Position numbers and translations under genes: made by a program. Below the pieces are notes generated by a model. It made no database searches. It saw nothing but the letters and a program-made list of their open reading frames with translations, and had not been told where the DNA came from. From contig NZ_RAWE01000061.1 in NCBI RefSeq assembly GCF_003611695.1, positions 1-46,538 of the forward strand: DNA of 46,538 nt, given 5' to 3'. The stretch's first letter is position 1. Each line of letters opens with the position of its first letter. Shown here piece by piece: positions 24,223 to 32,597 of this stretch. Source of the DNA: Corallococcus carmarthensis (GTDB taxonomy: Bacteria; Myxococcota; Myxococcia; Myxococcales; Myxococcaceae).

Positions 24223-26123
24223 GGCAGCATGGTGATGCGATTGAGCGCGGGGGCGGGCAAGGGGCTCGCCTGGCTGCTGTGTGCCTTCAGGTATGCCTCC
24301 AGCGCGTCGCTGTCCACGGCGCCACCCAGCCGGTTCTTCCCCTCGGCGAGCACCGGGAAGCCATCACCCCCACTCGCGAGGTAGTTGTTCGCGGTGACGC
24401 GGTACTCCGCCGTCAGGCTCACTGGCACGCCGTTGAGCCGGATGGACGCCGGGTCGACGCGGCTTCCGATGGGCGCCGACGCGCTGAACGCATAGGTGAA
24501 GCCCGCCGACGGAAGCAGCATGAGGGTGGCTCCCGACGGCCGCCACTGCCGCTCCAGCAGTTGCTCGATTTGCGCGCCCGTCAGCGTCAGGGTGACCAGG
24601 CTGTTGCCGAACGGCTGCGTGGTGAAGGCCTCACCGTAGGTGACCTCGCCCTGGGCGATGTCCGCGCGCACGCCGCCCGGGTTCATGAAGGCCACCTGCG
24701 CCCCACCCAGGTTCGCGGGCTTCGTCGCCTCCAGCTGCGAGTCCGCGATGACGAAGCCCAGGGTGGACTGGCCCGCGGAGTCCGTCTGTGTCCTGAGCGT
24801 CTGCGACACCCAGCCGATGACCCGGTTGGCCCTCAGCGTGACGAGCTCCTGGTACTTCGTCACCAGCTCCTTCACCGCGCCGACCTCCTGCACGTCGCGA
24901 GTGACGATGACGTTGTTCGCTCGCGCCTCCACGACGTCGCCCGTCGCCTTGCTCAACGTCAGGTCGATGTCCGTGACGAGCTGCCCCATCGACGAGGCGC
25001 TCGTGACGACCTTGCCATCGATGACGCAGTTGTAGGCCTGATGCGTGTGGCCGCTGACGATGACGTCCACCGCGTCATCGAGGCCCTTGGCCATGCCCAC
25101 GATGGCACCTGAGATGAGGCCGTCCGCACCCTCGCCCTTGCATTCGTTCACCAGCGAGCCCGAGGTCGGAATTCCGCCCTGGTGCACCACCACGATGATG
25201 GCTTCGACGCCCTGCCGCCGCAGCTCCGGCACCAGCGCGTTCACCGTCTGCACTTCGTCCTTGAAGGTGAGCCCCGCCACGCCCGTGGGCGTGACGATTT
25301 CCGGCGTGTCCTCCAACGTCATGCCGATGAAGGCCACCTTCACGCCCTCGAACTCGCGCACGTCGTAGCGGGGGAACAGCGTGCGGTCCACGCCCGTGGC
25401 CACGTTGGCCGCCAGGAACTTGAACTTCGCGCCCGGGAAGCCATCCCCGTCCAGGCAGCCATCTACCAGGTGGCAGCCGCCCGACTGCATGCGCAACAGC
25501 TCCGTGCTGCCCTCGTCGAACTCGTGGTTGCCCACCGCGACCAGGTCCAGGCCGATCAGGTTCATCGCCTCGACGGTGGGCTCGTCGTGGAAGAGCGCGG
25601 ACAGCAGCGGCGAGGCGCCGATGAGGTCTCCCGCCGCCACCACCACCGTGTTCGGATTGGTGGCCCGCAGGGCCGCGATGTGCCGGGCGAAGTACGTCAC
25701 CCCGCCCGCGTTCACCCGCACCGGCCCACCGTTGGGGTCCACGCCCGTCAGAATCTGGCCCGCGGGGGCCTCGAGCTGTCCGTGGAAGTCATTGAACGCC
25801 AGCACCTGCACGCTCACCGTGGTGGGACCCGCGTCGGGCGTCCCCGCGTCGGGCATCCCCGAGTCGGGCGTCCCCGCGTCCGTGCCGGAATCCGGGGGCG
25901 GCACCTGGACGGAATGCTGCTCACAGCGCTTGTCCTCGCAGACCCACTCCGTGTTCGAAGCCGGCGGTCCCTTGTCTTCACGGCAGTCGGCGGCGTCCTG
26001 GCACTCGTCACCTCCGCAGCCGCCATGGGCGAAGAGGAACATGCCGGTGACGAACGCTCCGGCGAGCAGGAAGACGCTGGGACGCGCTCCCAGAAGTGAC
26101 GAGCGCGGTGTGGCTTGTTGCAT
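24219..26123 (-). CDS. Secreted 5'-nucleotidase / metallophosphatase
   Basis: A 634-residue exported two-domain 5'-nucleotidase. A hydrophobic signal segment (FLLAGAFVTGMFLF) is followed by a Cys-containing start and a Pro-Asp-Ala-Gly-type linker. The metal-binding domain shows the Asp and His of LAFNDFHGQ, GDLIGAS, GNHEFDEG, VVHQGG and SGHTHQAYN. The C-terminal substrate domain shows MNPGGVRADI and ASGGDGFP. It would dephosphorylate extracellular nucleotides. The start at 26123 begins the signal segment. The TAG stop is inside the IS end (24219-24221), so the insertion may have changed the last residues. The protein still ends in the usual LNRITMLP. Confidence 0.9.
   Translation of the reverse strand: MQQATPRSSLLGARPSVFLLAGAFVTGMFLFAHGGCGGDECQDAADCREDKGPPASNTEWVCEDKRCEQHSVQVPPPDSGTDAGTPDSGMPDAGTPDAGPTTVSVQVLAFNDFHGQLEAPAGQILTGVDPNGGPVRVNAGGVTYFARHIAALRATNPNTVVVAAGDLIGASPLLSALFHDEPTVEAMNLIGLDLVAVGNHEFDEGSTELLRMQSGGCHLVDGCLDGDGFPGAKFKFLAANVATGVDRTLFPRYDVREFEGVKVAFIGMTLEDTPEIVTPTGVAGLTFKDEVQTVNALVPELRRQGVEAIIVVVHQGGIPTSGSLVNECKGEGADGLISGAIVGMAKGLDDAVDVIVSGHTHQAYNCVIDGKVVTSASSMGQLVTDIDLTLSKATGDVVEARANNVIVTRDVQEVGAVKELVTKYQELVTLRANRVIGWVSQTLRTQTDSAGQSTLGFVIADSQLEATKPANLGGAQVAFMNPGGVRADIAQGEVTYGEAFTTQPFGNSLVTLTLTGAQIEQLLERQWRPSGATLMLLPSAGFTYAFSASAPIGSRVDPASIRLNGVPVSLTAEYRVTANNYLASGGDGFPVLAEGKNRLGGAVDSDALEAYLKAHSSQASPLPAPALNRITMLP
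25831..25875 (-). repeat. Three 15-bp tandem repeats coding a Pro-Asp-Ala-Gly linker
   Basis: Three near-identical 15-base units (5' GCGTCGGGCGTCCCC on the plus strand) code for repeats such as PDAGT/PDSGM in the 5'-nucleotidase linker. Such repeats can gain or lose copies by slippage without breaking the frame. Confidence 0.8.
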
Positions 26124-26185
26124 CGACGGAACTCCAACGAACAGGGAGGGGGAACCTACCCTGGTTCGTGGACGATGGCGCGACT

Positions 26186-26575
26186 TCATGGCGGCACGGT
26201 GAAGCTCGCGCCCCGACTTCGTCTCGACACGGGTCTGCGGCTGTCGCCCGTATTGATGGTGCGGATGGCGGCGCTTCGTTGCCACACAGCAGCAACTCCG
26301 CGGGACCTCCGGTGCGACCCACCAGGACGGCCACCTGACCGTGCGCGCGACCGAAGCGCTCCGCCTCCGCGCGGGGCAGTCCCGGGATGAAGAGGCTCTG
26401 CTCGGACCCACTGCAGTCCTCGGCCTCGCCAATGGCGGGCGCCACCACCCAGCCGCCCGCGACGAGCTGGGACGTCAGCCGCTCCTGCTCCCGCTGATTC
26501 TCTTCCTTGCCGCGAGGCCGCGAGCGGGAACACCAGGGACAGCGCCAGGAACAGGGGGAAGCGGGGCGTCTTCAT
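26186..26575 (-). pseudogene. Small secreted-protein gene with two compensating frameshifts
   Basis: From ATG at 26575 a signal peptide (FPLFLALSLVFPLAAS) is read in frame one. The next part of that frame is Gly/Arg-rich shadow, while the adjacent frame reads protein-like sequence (NQREQERLTSQLVAGGWVVA, then IPGLPRAEAERFGRAHGQVA, ending PAELLLCGNE). The reading then returns to frame one for IRTINTGDSRRPVSR and a stop at 26186. One extra base early and one change in the other direction later would explain it. The gene is about 390 bases, original product about 130 residues. Either it is a recent pseudogene or there are two sequence errors. Confidence 0.6.
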
Positions 26576-26664
26576 GGGAGAAGCCTGACACAACAGGGCA
26601 ACCCCGTCTTACATGACAGGCCTGATAGACTTTGGGAGCCATCTCCATCCCAAGGAGTCTGTCC

Positions 26665-28494
26665 TTGTCCCCGAATCCCTCACGGTTCCTGGCCCTCGTG
26701 GCCGGGAGCGCCTTGCTTGTCATTCCTTCCGTACGCCTGGCCCATGCGGCCGACTCCTGCACCTCTGGGGGCCTGTACCTGGACGTCCAGCCCGAGTTCA
26801 CGGCGGCGGGCTTCGACCTGCTCCAGCAGGTGACCCTCACCCCGCTCCAGGCGCTACGGCCCGACGCCCCCTGGCTGCCCCCGTCCGCGGAGCAGTTCGT
26901 GCTCCCGAGCGACCAGCGGATCTCCATCTCCTATCTGTATGAGAGTTCCGGCGCGAGCCATTCGCTCGGCTACCTGTACGTGGACGAGCTCCAGGCGCGG
27001 GGCTACGTCAACGCGCAAGGCGACCTGGTGGATGCCAATGGCAACGGCATCGCTGATCTGCATGAGGACCTCTACAACCTGGCTCCGGCCACGGGTGCCC
27101 AGGCCCGCCCGTACGTGGGCCTGACCCGCCGCTGCACCAACACCTTCACGTCGGGAGGCTTCACCTACAGTCAGCCGGCGCTGGCGCTCAGCGCATCCTG
27201 CTCCAGTGCCTTCAATGCCAGCCGGGCCCTGGCGGACGCACGTCCGGGCTCCCACCCCGTCGTGAACATCGACCTCGTGGGAACGGCCCCGACGGGCGCC
27301 CCCGGGAATGGCTATTCGGACAACGGCCTCTTTCCTCGCCTCCCCAACCTGCTGGAGCCGGCCCATGCCTCCAATGGCAACAAGGGCCTGGGCCACCTCG
27401 TGTTCCTGCTGGCCGATGACGACTCCGACACTGACACCTTCCAGTCCATGGGCACCGTCAGTGATGGCTCCTCGCTCAACGACGGCGTGCCCGACTACGA
27501 CGTCTCCGCCTACGACGCCCACGGGCTGCCGCGCGCCACCAACCCGGATCCAGGCATCACCCAGGCGGACCGCACGGTGGACCTGGGCGTCATCCAGGGC
27601 GGCCGGGAGCTGGTCTTCTTCCTCGTCACCACCTACGCGATGTCCCACAACATGGACGAAGGCACCGTCTACCCCTGCCTGCGCAAGGCGGCCAACGGCC
27701 AGTGCACGCTGCACCTGAAGACGCCCGTGTCCGTCTTCTTCTCCAAGTCGAAGTGGAACCTGGACCAGGACCCCGTGGGCCAGGCCCCCGTCGCGTCCCG
27801 CAACATCGGGTGTAGCTACGACGCGTCCTGCAATCCCACCGCACCGGCTTCGTCCCCCTCGGCCTGCACCGTGGCCAGCAGCAGCCAGAAGCTGTGTGGC
27901 TGGCTGGACTCCGATGCCCGGCTCCGGCTCAACACCCCTGCCTACGGCAACCTCCCCCTGCCCAGGGAGGCCACCACGGTCCTGCCTTCCGGCAACGGAA
28001 ACATGCCGCACCTGCTCATGGGCTTGCCCAGCACGAGTCCGAGGCAGTGGGTGCTGGGCTTCGAGGACCTCAGCGGCGGAGGCGACCGGGACTTCAACGA
28101 CGTCGTCTTCCGGGTGAGCACCGCCCCGATGCCCAGCATCGCGCGCTCGACCGTGCTGAGCCCCGACGCCCCGGGCTGCGCTCTCTCCCAGGTGATGCTG
28201 CGCAAGGACCAGACCCTGGGCATCCCAGGCTGCGACGCCTACGCATCCATCACCTACGCGGTGGCCACCGACTGCCGCACGTGCACCTCCGGCCTCTGCT
28301 TCTTCAACCCCACCCCCACCTGGCGGCCGGTGACGTTCTCCGGTTCGTCGCCCTCGGCCATCCTCGACGTGTCCAGCACGCCCGGACACCAGCTCTGCTG
28401 GAAGGCGGAGTTCACCTCCAGCATGCCCACGTACTGCGAGCCCACCCTCAACAACCTGGACGTGGGCTACGAGGCCGTGCCCGTGGCCGACTGA
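26665..28494 (+). CDS. Secreted DUF4114-type protein (paralogue 2)
   Basis: A 609-residue secreted paralogue of the protein at 20689. Signal peptide FLALVAGSALLVIPSVRLAHA; the mature part starts with a short Cys-containing stretch and lacks the Ig-like domain of paralogue 1. From YLDVQPEFTAAGFDLLQQ on it is collinear: LVDANGNGIADLHEDLYNLA, NGYSDNGLFPRLPNLLEPAH, YDVSAYDAHGLPRATNPDPG, and GFEDLSGGGDRDFNDVVF (DUF4114) near residue 466. Its TTG start, the AAGGAG before it and the preceding leader are nearly the same as in paralogue 1. Acidic loops suggest calcium binding; a structural or adhesive role outside the cell is inference. A hairpin terminator follows. Confidence 0.8.
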   Translation: MSPNPSRFLALVAGSALLVIPSVRLAHAADSCTSGGLYLDVQPEFTAAGFDLLQQVTLTPLQALRPDAPWLPPSAEQFVLPSDQRISISYLYESSGASHSLGYLYVDELQARGYVNAQGDLVDANGNGIADLHEDLYNLAPATGAQARPYVGLTRRCTNTFTSGGFTYSQPALALSASCSSAFNASRALADARPGSHPVVNIDLVGTAPTGAPGNGYSDNGLFPRLPNLLEPAHASNGNKGLGHLVFLLADDDSDTDTFQSMGTVSDGSSLNDGVPDYDVSAYDAHGLPRATNPDPGITQADRTVDLGVIQGGRELVFFLVTTYAMSHNMDEGTVYPCLRKAANGQCTLHLKTPVSVFFSKSKWNLDQDPVGQAPVASRNIGCSYDASCNPTAPASSPSACTVASSSQKLCGWLDSDARLRLNTPAYGNLPLPREATTVLPSGNGNMPHLLMGLPSTSPRQWVLGFEDLSGGGDRDFNDVVFRVSTAPMPSIARSTVLSPDAPGCALSQVMLRKDQTLGIPGCDAYASITYAVATDCRTCTSGLCFFNPTPTWRPVTFSGSSPSAILDVSSTPGHQLCWKAEFTSSMPTYCEPTLNNLDVGYEAVPVAD

Positions 28495-28528
28495 GGGCTC
28501 CGGAAACGCCGCCTTCCGCACACCCGCC

Positions 28529-28558
28529 GCCCCGGACCCCTGGTGTGGGGGCCGGGGC
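28529..28558 (+). terminator. Hairpin terminator after DUF4114 paralogue 2
   Basis: GCCCCGG-A-CCCC and GGGG-G-CCGGGGC pair over 11 bases with one mismatch and a six-base loop. It is 35 bases after the stop. It lacks a T tract, as is common at this GC content. Confidence 0.6.
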
Positions 28559-28744
28559 GTGCCCACCTCCCTGTTGGATGTGATCCGCCCTGTGCCCGGG
28601 TCGGAGGGCAGGCAACCCTCCCCGCGGGGCACCCGGAAGAAGTGTCGGAACCCCGCGCTGTAAAAACTGCCGGGTTCCGCCCTAAGCATCGCAGCCACTT
28701 CGCGCAACGGCCTGGAATCATTGAGGTTGCCTGTCGGCTGGCAT

Positions 28745-28760
28745 TGGCCCGTGCGTTGCT
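28745..28760 (+). promoter_or_regulatory. Sigma-54-type promoter for rpoH
   Basis: TGGCCCG-N4-TTGCT matches the -24/-12 consensus TGGCACG-N4-TTGC(A/T) with one difference; GG and GC are separated by the required ten bases. Transcription would begin near 28771, some 53 bases before the start codon. Sigma-54 promoters are common in myxobacterial development and stress genes. Confidence 0.55.
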
Positions 28761-28823
28761 AAAGGTCTCCCCGTCGCAGCAAACGGCGGTCACACACCCC
28801 GCCCTCTTCCCCGAGAGACCCCC

Positions 28824-29711
28824 ATGCAAGCTTCCAGCTCCTTCTCTTCCGCTGACTCGCTCTCCACGTACCTCTCGGAGATCAACCAGTACCCGCTGCT
28901 GAACCCGCAGGACGAGCAGGCCCTGTCTCGCGCCTTCCGCGCTGGCGACCTGTCCGCGGGTCACCGCCTGGTGACGAGCAACCTGCGCTTCGTGGTGAAG
29001 GTGGCGTACGAGTACCGCTCCTACGGCCTGAAGATGTCCGACCTCATCCAGGAGGCGAACATCGGCCTGATGAAGGCCGTGCAGAAGTTCGACCCTGAGA
29101 AGGGCATCCGCCTCATCTCCTACGCGGTGTGGTGGATCCGCGCGTACATCCAGAACTACGTGCTGCGCAACTGGAGCCTGGTGAAGCTGGGCACGACGCA
29201 GGCGCAGCGCCGGCTGTTCTTCAGCCTGGCCCGCACGCGCCGCGAGCTGGAGAAGCTGGGCGCCGGCGACGGCCACATCGTCAACGCGGATGAAATCGCC
29301 AAGAAGCTGAACGTGAAGCCCACGGAAGTGCGTGAGATGGAGCAGCGCATGGGCGGCCGGGACCTGTCCCTGGACGCGCCGGTGGGCGAGGACGGCGATG
29401 CCACGCACCTGGACTTCGTGGAGTCCGAGGCCGCCTCCCACGCGGACGAGGTCGCGGACCGTCAGCAGGCGGGCCTCACCCGCACGCTGGTGCAGCGCGC
29501 GCTGACGCGCCTGGATCCCCGCGAGCGCTTCATCATCGAGCAGCGCGTGATGAGCGACTCGGAGATGACCCTGAGCGAGCTGGGCGAGCACTTCGGCTTC
29601 TCCCGCGAGCGCGCCCGTCAGCTGGAGATCCGCGCCAAGGACAAGCTGAAGGCGGAGCTGGCGAACCTGATGGCCGAGGCCGGTCTGGACCAGGCCGAGC
29701 TGGCCGCGTAA
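28824..29711 (+). CDS. rpoH: RpoH-like (sigma-32 type) RNA polymerase sigma factor
   Basis: A 295-residue group 3 sigma factor. Region 1.2/2 reads [14 protein letters not shown] and [17 protein letters not shown]; the core-binding motif is [14 protein letters not shown] (73-86) with the -10 recognition stretch [20 protein letters not shown]. The RpoH box QRRLFFSLA (128-136) sets it in the heat-shock sigma group. Region 4 ends with the -35 helix-turn-helix [19 protein letters not shown]. Myxococcus xanthus SigB and SigC are proteins of this kind, with roles in development, so this may be their counterpart. Upstream is a sigma-54-type promoter. It converges with a coiled-coil lipoprotein. Confidence 0.92.
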   Translation: MQASSSFSSADSLSTYLSEINQYPLLNPQDEQALSRAFRAGDLSAGHRLVTSNLRFVVKVAYEYRSYGLKMSDLIQEANIGLMKAVQKFDPEKGIRLISYAVWWIRAYIQNYVLRNWSLVKLGTTQAQRRLFFSLARTRRELEKLGAGDGHIVNADEIAKKLNVKPTEVREMEQRMGGRDLSLDAPVGEDGDATHLDFVESEAASHADEVADRQQAGLTRTLVQRALTRLDPRERFIIEQRVMSDSEMTLSELGEHFGFSRERARQLEIRAKDKLKAELANLMAEAGLDQAELAA

Positions 29712-29729
29712 CGCGCGGAGGCACTTCAA

Positions 29730-29792
29730 GACTGCGACAGTCACGGCCCTGGGCCCTCGCGTTGGGAAGCGCGAAGGCACGGGGCCGTGGCA
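29730..29792. terminator. Bidirectional terminator between convergent genes
   Basis: A small hairpin (GACTG-CGA-CAGTC, 29730-29742) is followed by a longer one with outer arms CACGGCCC (29742-29749) and GGGCCGTG (29782-29789) and an inner stem TCGCG/CGCGA (29757-29774). It lies between the ends of rpoH and the convergent lipoprotein gene and can work in both directions. Confidence 0.6.
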
Positions 29793-29807
29793 TGTCCGGT
29801 GTCTGGA

Positions 29808-30665
29808 TTACCGGGGCACGCCCGGCGAGGACTCGCCGCTCTCCACCGGAGCGGGCGCGGCCGGCTGCGCGCGGGACGTGGCGTCGATGCGCAGCGCCTG
29901 CGGCTCGCCGCTGCTTTCGTCCGTGCGGTAGGAGGCGCGGATCTGCGCGCCCTCCTGGATGTCCGCCGCGCTCGCGGCCCGGCCGTCCACCCGCACCTGC
30001 GTGCTGGGGCCCACCTTCAGGCGCAGTCGCGGTTCTCCGCGCTGGCTGAGCAGCACCTCCTGGGCGCTGGCGCTCAGCACCTCGCCGGCGATCTGCTGTT
30101 CCTGCGTGGCCTGCGAGCCCTGCGCGGTGGGCGCCGCCTGCGAGTTCCGGGCGATGGCGGCCTGCTGCGTGGCGGCGTTCGCGGCCTGCGGCTGCTGGGT
30201 GTTCTGCTGCGCGATGCGCTGGTTCGCGGCGGCGCTCTCGTTGGAGGCCTGCTTCTGCTGGGTGGCGAAGTTCTGCTGCGCCAGGCGCTGGCCCTCCAGC
30301 GCACTGGTCTGGGCCTGCTGGGCCACGGACTGGGCCTGCTGGGTGCGCGCCTGGGCCTGCTGCTGGCTCGTCTGGGCCTCCTGGGCCTCCTTCTGGGCCC
30401 TGGCCTGGGCCTCCTGGAGGTCCTGCTGCTTGCGCTGGACGTCCTCCTGGGCGCGGGCGGCCTCGCGCTGCTGGCTGGAGGCCTCCTTCTGCGCATCGCG
30501 CGCGTCGTCGAAGGCCTTCTCCGACTGGGCCTGGGCCTGGGCCACCTGCTGTTCGGGGGTGTTCTCCACCTTCTCCTGGCGAGAGCGGTCTCCATCCTGG
30601 CAGGCGGTGGTGCCCGCCATCAGGGCGGCGACTCCGGCACCCAGCCATGCTGCGCGCGATTTCAT
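29808..30665 (-). CDS. Gln/Ala-rich coiled-coil lipoprotein
   Basis: A 285-residue lipoprotein. Signal and lipobox are AALMAGTTAC (Cys at about residue 22). A long coiled coil rich in Gln, Ala, Glu and Lys follows (residues 30-190; for example AQEDVQRKQQDLQEAQARAQ). The C-terminal 80 residues form a small beta domain (LRLKVGPSTQVRVDGRAASA) like those that bind at the cell wall or carry an OB-type fold. It is likely anchored in the outer or inner membrane and could act as a spacer. I know no name for it. Its Shine-Dalgarno is in a hairpin. The RpoH-type gene is the convergent neighbour. Confidence 0.7.
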   Translation of the reverse strand: MKSRAAWLGAGVAALMAGTTACQDGDRSRQEKVENTPEQQVAQAQAQSEKAFDDARDAQKEASSQQREAARAQEDVQRKQQDLQEAQARAQKEAQEAQTSQQQAQARTQQAQSVAQQAQTSALEGQRLAQQNFATQQKQASNESAAANQRIAQQNTQQPQAANAATQQAAIARNSQAAPTAQGSQATQEQQIAGEVLSASAQEVLLSQRGEPRLRLKVGPSTQVRVDGRAASAADIQEGAQIRASYRTDESSGEPQALRIDATSRAQPAAPAPVESGESSPGVPR

Positions 30666-30671
30666 GGGGTT

Positions 30672-30693
30672 CTCCTGTCAAAGGGATGACAGG
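30672..30693 (-). promoter_or_regulatory. Hairpin that includes the lipoprotein Shine-Dalgarno
   Basis: In the mRNA, CCTGTCA-TCCCTT-TGACAGG forms a perfect seven-base-pair stem (30693-30674). Its last three bases, AGG, are the first part of the AGGAG ribosome-binding site, which lies just before the start at 30665. Folding would hide the site; melting or a ligand would free it. This is inference from the sequence. Confidence 0.5.
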
Positions 30694-30824
30694 TGAAAGA
30701 TGGCGGTGGCCCGTGGAGCGCCAAGCCATGTGACCGCGAGCGCACGCCCGTCCGCCCGCCCTGCGGCAGGCGCTCACTTTGGGGCTACCGCGTCCGGAAG
30801 AATGGCGATAAGGGGCGCCCCCCC

Positions 30825-32081
30825 ATGCGCGCCTGCGGACTCGACTTCGGAACCAGCAATACCGCCCTGGCCCTGCCGGACGGCACCGTGCTGCCGCTGC
30901 AGCCCCACACCCCGGAGCCCCGGCTGTTCCGCTCCGTGCTCTTCTTCGCGGAGGACGAGCGGGAGGTGTTCACGGGCGCGGACGCCATCCAGCGCTACCT
31001 GGAGGACAACAACGGCCGGTTCATCCAGTCCGTGAAGTCCTTCCTGCACAGCTCGTCCTTCCGGGCGACGCAGGTGAAGGGGCGCACGTTCACCATCGAG
31101 GACCTGGTGGCCATCCTGCTGCGCCGCGTGCGCGAGGCGGCCGGGGCGCACCTGGGCGAGGCGCCGGACGCGGTGGTGCTGGGCCGGCCCGCGGTCTTCA
31201 CGCCCGACGCGGAGGCGGACGCACTGGCGGAGAAGCGCCTGCGCAAGGCGGCGGAGCTGGCGGGCTTCACGCACGTGCAGTTCCTGATTGAGCCCATCGC
31301 GGCGGCGCTCGCGTACGAGGCGCGGCTGACGAAGGACGAGCTGGTGCTGGTGGCGGACTTCGGCGCCGGCACGACGGACCTGACGCTGATGAAGCTGGGC
31401 CCGTCGCGCAGGGGGAACCTGGACCGGCGGCCGGACGTGGTGGGGTCCACGGGTGTGCGCATCGGTGGTGACCGCTTCGACGCGGAGATCATGCGGCACA
31501 AGCTGTTGCCGCGCTTCGGGGCGGGGTCCACGTACAAGGTGAAGGGCTTCAGCCACAAGCGGCTGCCCATTCCGCAGCACGTGCTGGCGAAGCTGCTCAA
31601 CTGGCACGAGATGTCCTTCATCCGGGAGAAGTCCACGCAGGAGCTGCTGGAGGTGATGCTCGACACGAGCGACCACCCGGCGGAGATCCAGGCGCTCTAC
31701 GACCTGGTGATGGACAACCTGGGCTACCGGCTGTTCCGGTCCATTGAAGCGGCGAAGGTGAAGCTGTCCAGCGAGGACGTGGCGACCATCGACTTCGACG
31801 AGGCGCGCATCCACCTGCACGAGCCGATGACGCGGGCGGAGTTCGAGACGGCGAGCCGCACGTTGTTGGATGAACTGACCCAGTGCACGGAAGGGCTGTT
31901 GGCGAAGCACCCGGAGGCCAGGGACATTGACGCGGTCTTCCTGACGGGCGGTTCGTCGCAGATTCCGGCGGTGCGGGACCTCTACGTGAAGCGCTTCGGA
32001 GAGGAGCGCGTGCGCACCGCGGACGCCTTCACCTCCGTGGCGGAGGGCCTGGGCCGCGCGTCCGCGTGGCTGACGGGGTGA
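30825..32081 (+). CDS. Hsp70-family protein, YegD-like
   Basis: A 418-residue protein with the Hsp70/actin ATPase fold but no substrate-binding domain, like E. coli YegD (450 residues) rather than DnaK. Phosphate loop 1 is GLDFGTSNTAL, phosphate loop 2 is ADFGAGTTDLTLM, and the adenosine motif is FLTGGSSQIPAVRDLY. An insertion (HKRLPIPQHVLAKLLNWHE) sits in the middle. YegD's role is not known; a chaperone-like or ATP-dependent switching role is likely. ATG at 30825 begins the phosphate loop strand. It shares a divergent region with the coiled-coil lipoprotein; a small lipoprotein starts three bases after its end. Confidence 0.88.
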   Translation: MRACGLDFGTSNTALALPDGTVLPLQPHTPEPRLFRSVLFFAEDEREVFTGADAIQRYLEDNNGRFIQSVKSFLHSSSFRATQVKGRTFTIEDLVAILLRRVREAAGAHLGEAPDAVVLGRPAVFTPDAEADALAEKRLRKAAELAGFTHVQFLIEPIAAALAYEARLTKDELVLVADFGAGTTDLTLMKLGPSRRGNLDRRPDVVGSTGVRIGGDRFDAEIMRHKLLPRFGAGSTYKVKGFSHKRLPIPQHVLAKLLNWHEMSFIREKSTQELLEVMLDTSDHPAEIQALYDLVMDNLGYRLFRSIEAAKVKLSSEDVATIDFDEARIHLHEPMTRAEFETASRTLLDELTQCTEGLLAKHPEARDIDAVFLTGGSSQIPAVRDLYVKRFGEERVRTADAFTSVAEGLGRASAWLTG

Positions 32082-32084
32082 ACC

Positions 32085-32579
32085 ATGGTGGGACAGGCAG
32101 CACGGCGACGGTGGCTTCAGGTCGCGGTCGTGCTGCCCCTGTCCATGGCGTGTGTCGGGCCCACGGACCGGACGCGGGTCACGGGGCGGATGCTCCCCGG
32201 GCAGATCCGCTTCGTGACCATCGTCGAAGCGGATCCGGGTGAGTCGGGCGGCTGGCGGGCCGCCTGCATCCACATCCGGAGCTCACGCGACAACACCGGC
32301 CAATCCATCCTGTGCAGGTTCGGGATTGAAACGCCCATTCACAACGTCGAGGGCCCCATCTCCACCCCGCTGGCCCAGCGAATCGCGGCGGACCGCATCA
32401 ACGAGGCCACGCAATCCATCTTCAGCGCCGCCACGTTGGAGTCTCCCCTGGGAATGCTTTGTGAGTCGGTGAAGGCCACACTGCGAACGACCGTTCCCGC
32501 GTCCATCGCGGGCTCAAGGGTCCCGTCCGAGTGTCACGCGCGGTCCGTTCCCGTGCAGTTCGGTGATTTCAACCTTTGA
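32085..32579 (+). CDS. Small unknown lipoprotein
   Basis: A 164-residue protein. A signal peptide ends in the lipobox LSMAC (Cys about 23), so a lipid-anchored product is expected. The mature part is mixed beta and helix (GQIRFVTIVEADPGES, AACIHIRSS, LAQRIAADRINEATQSIF) with three Cys residues that could pair. I do not recognise it. It follows the Hsp70 gene by three bases. The G+C of its second half is lower than that of the flanks, as is that of the next gene. Confidence 0.6.
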   Translation: MVGQAARRRWLQVAVVLPLSMACVGPTDRTRVTGRMLPGQIRFVTIVEADPGESGGWRAACIHIRSSRDNTGQSILCRFGIETPIHNVEGPISTPLAQRIAADRINEATQSIFSAATLESPLGMLCESVKATLRTTVPASIAGSRVPSECHARSVPVQFGDFNL

Positions 32580-32597
32580 TGCCGGAGCCTGAGCGCC

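Larger units (their letters stand above)
28495..28823. other. Intergenic region before rpoH
   Basis: The 329 bases hold the terminator of paralogue 2 (28529-28558), no coding signal that I can support and a sigma-54-type promoter for rpoH (28745-28760). Confidence 0.6.
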
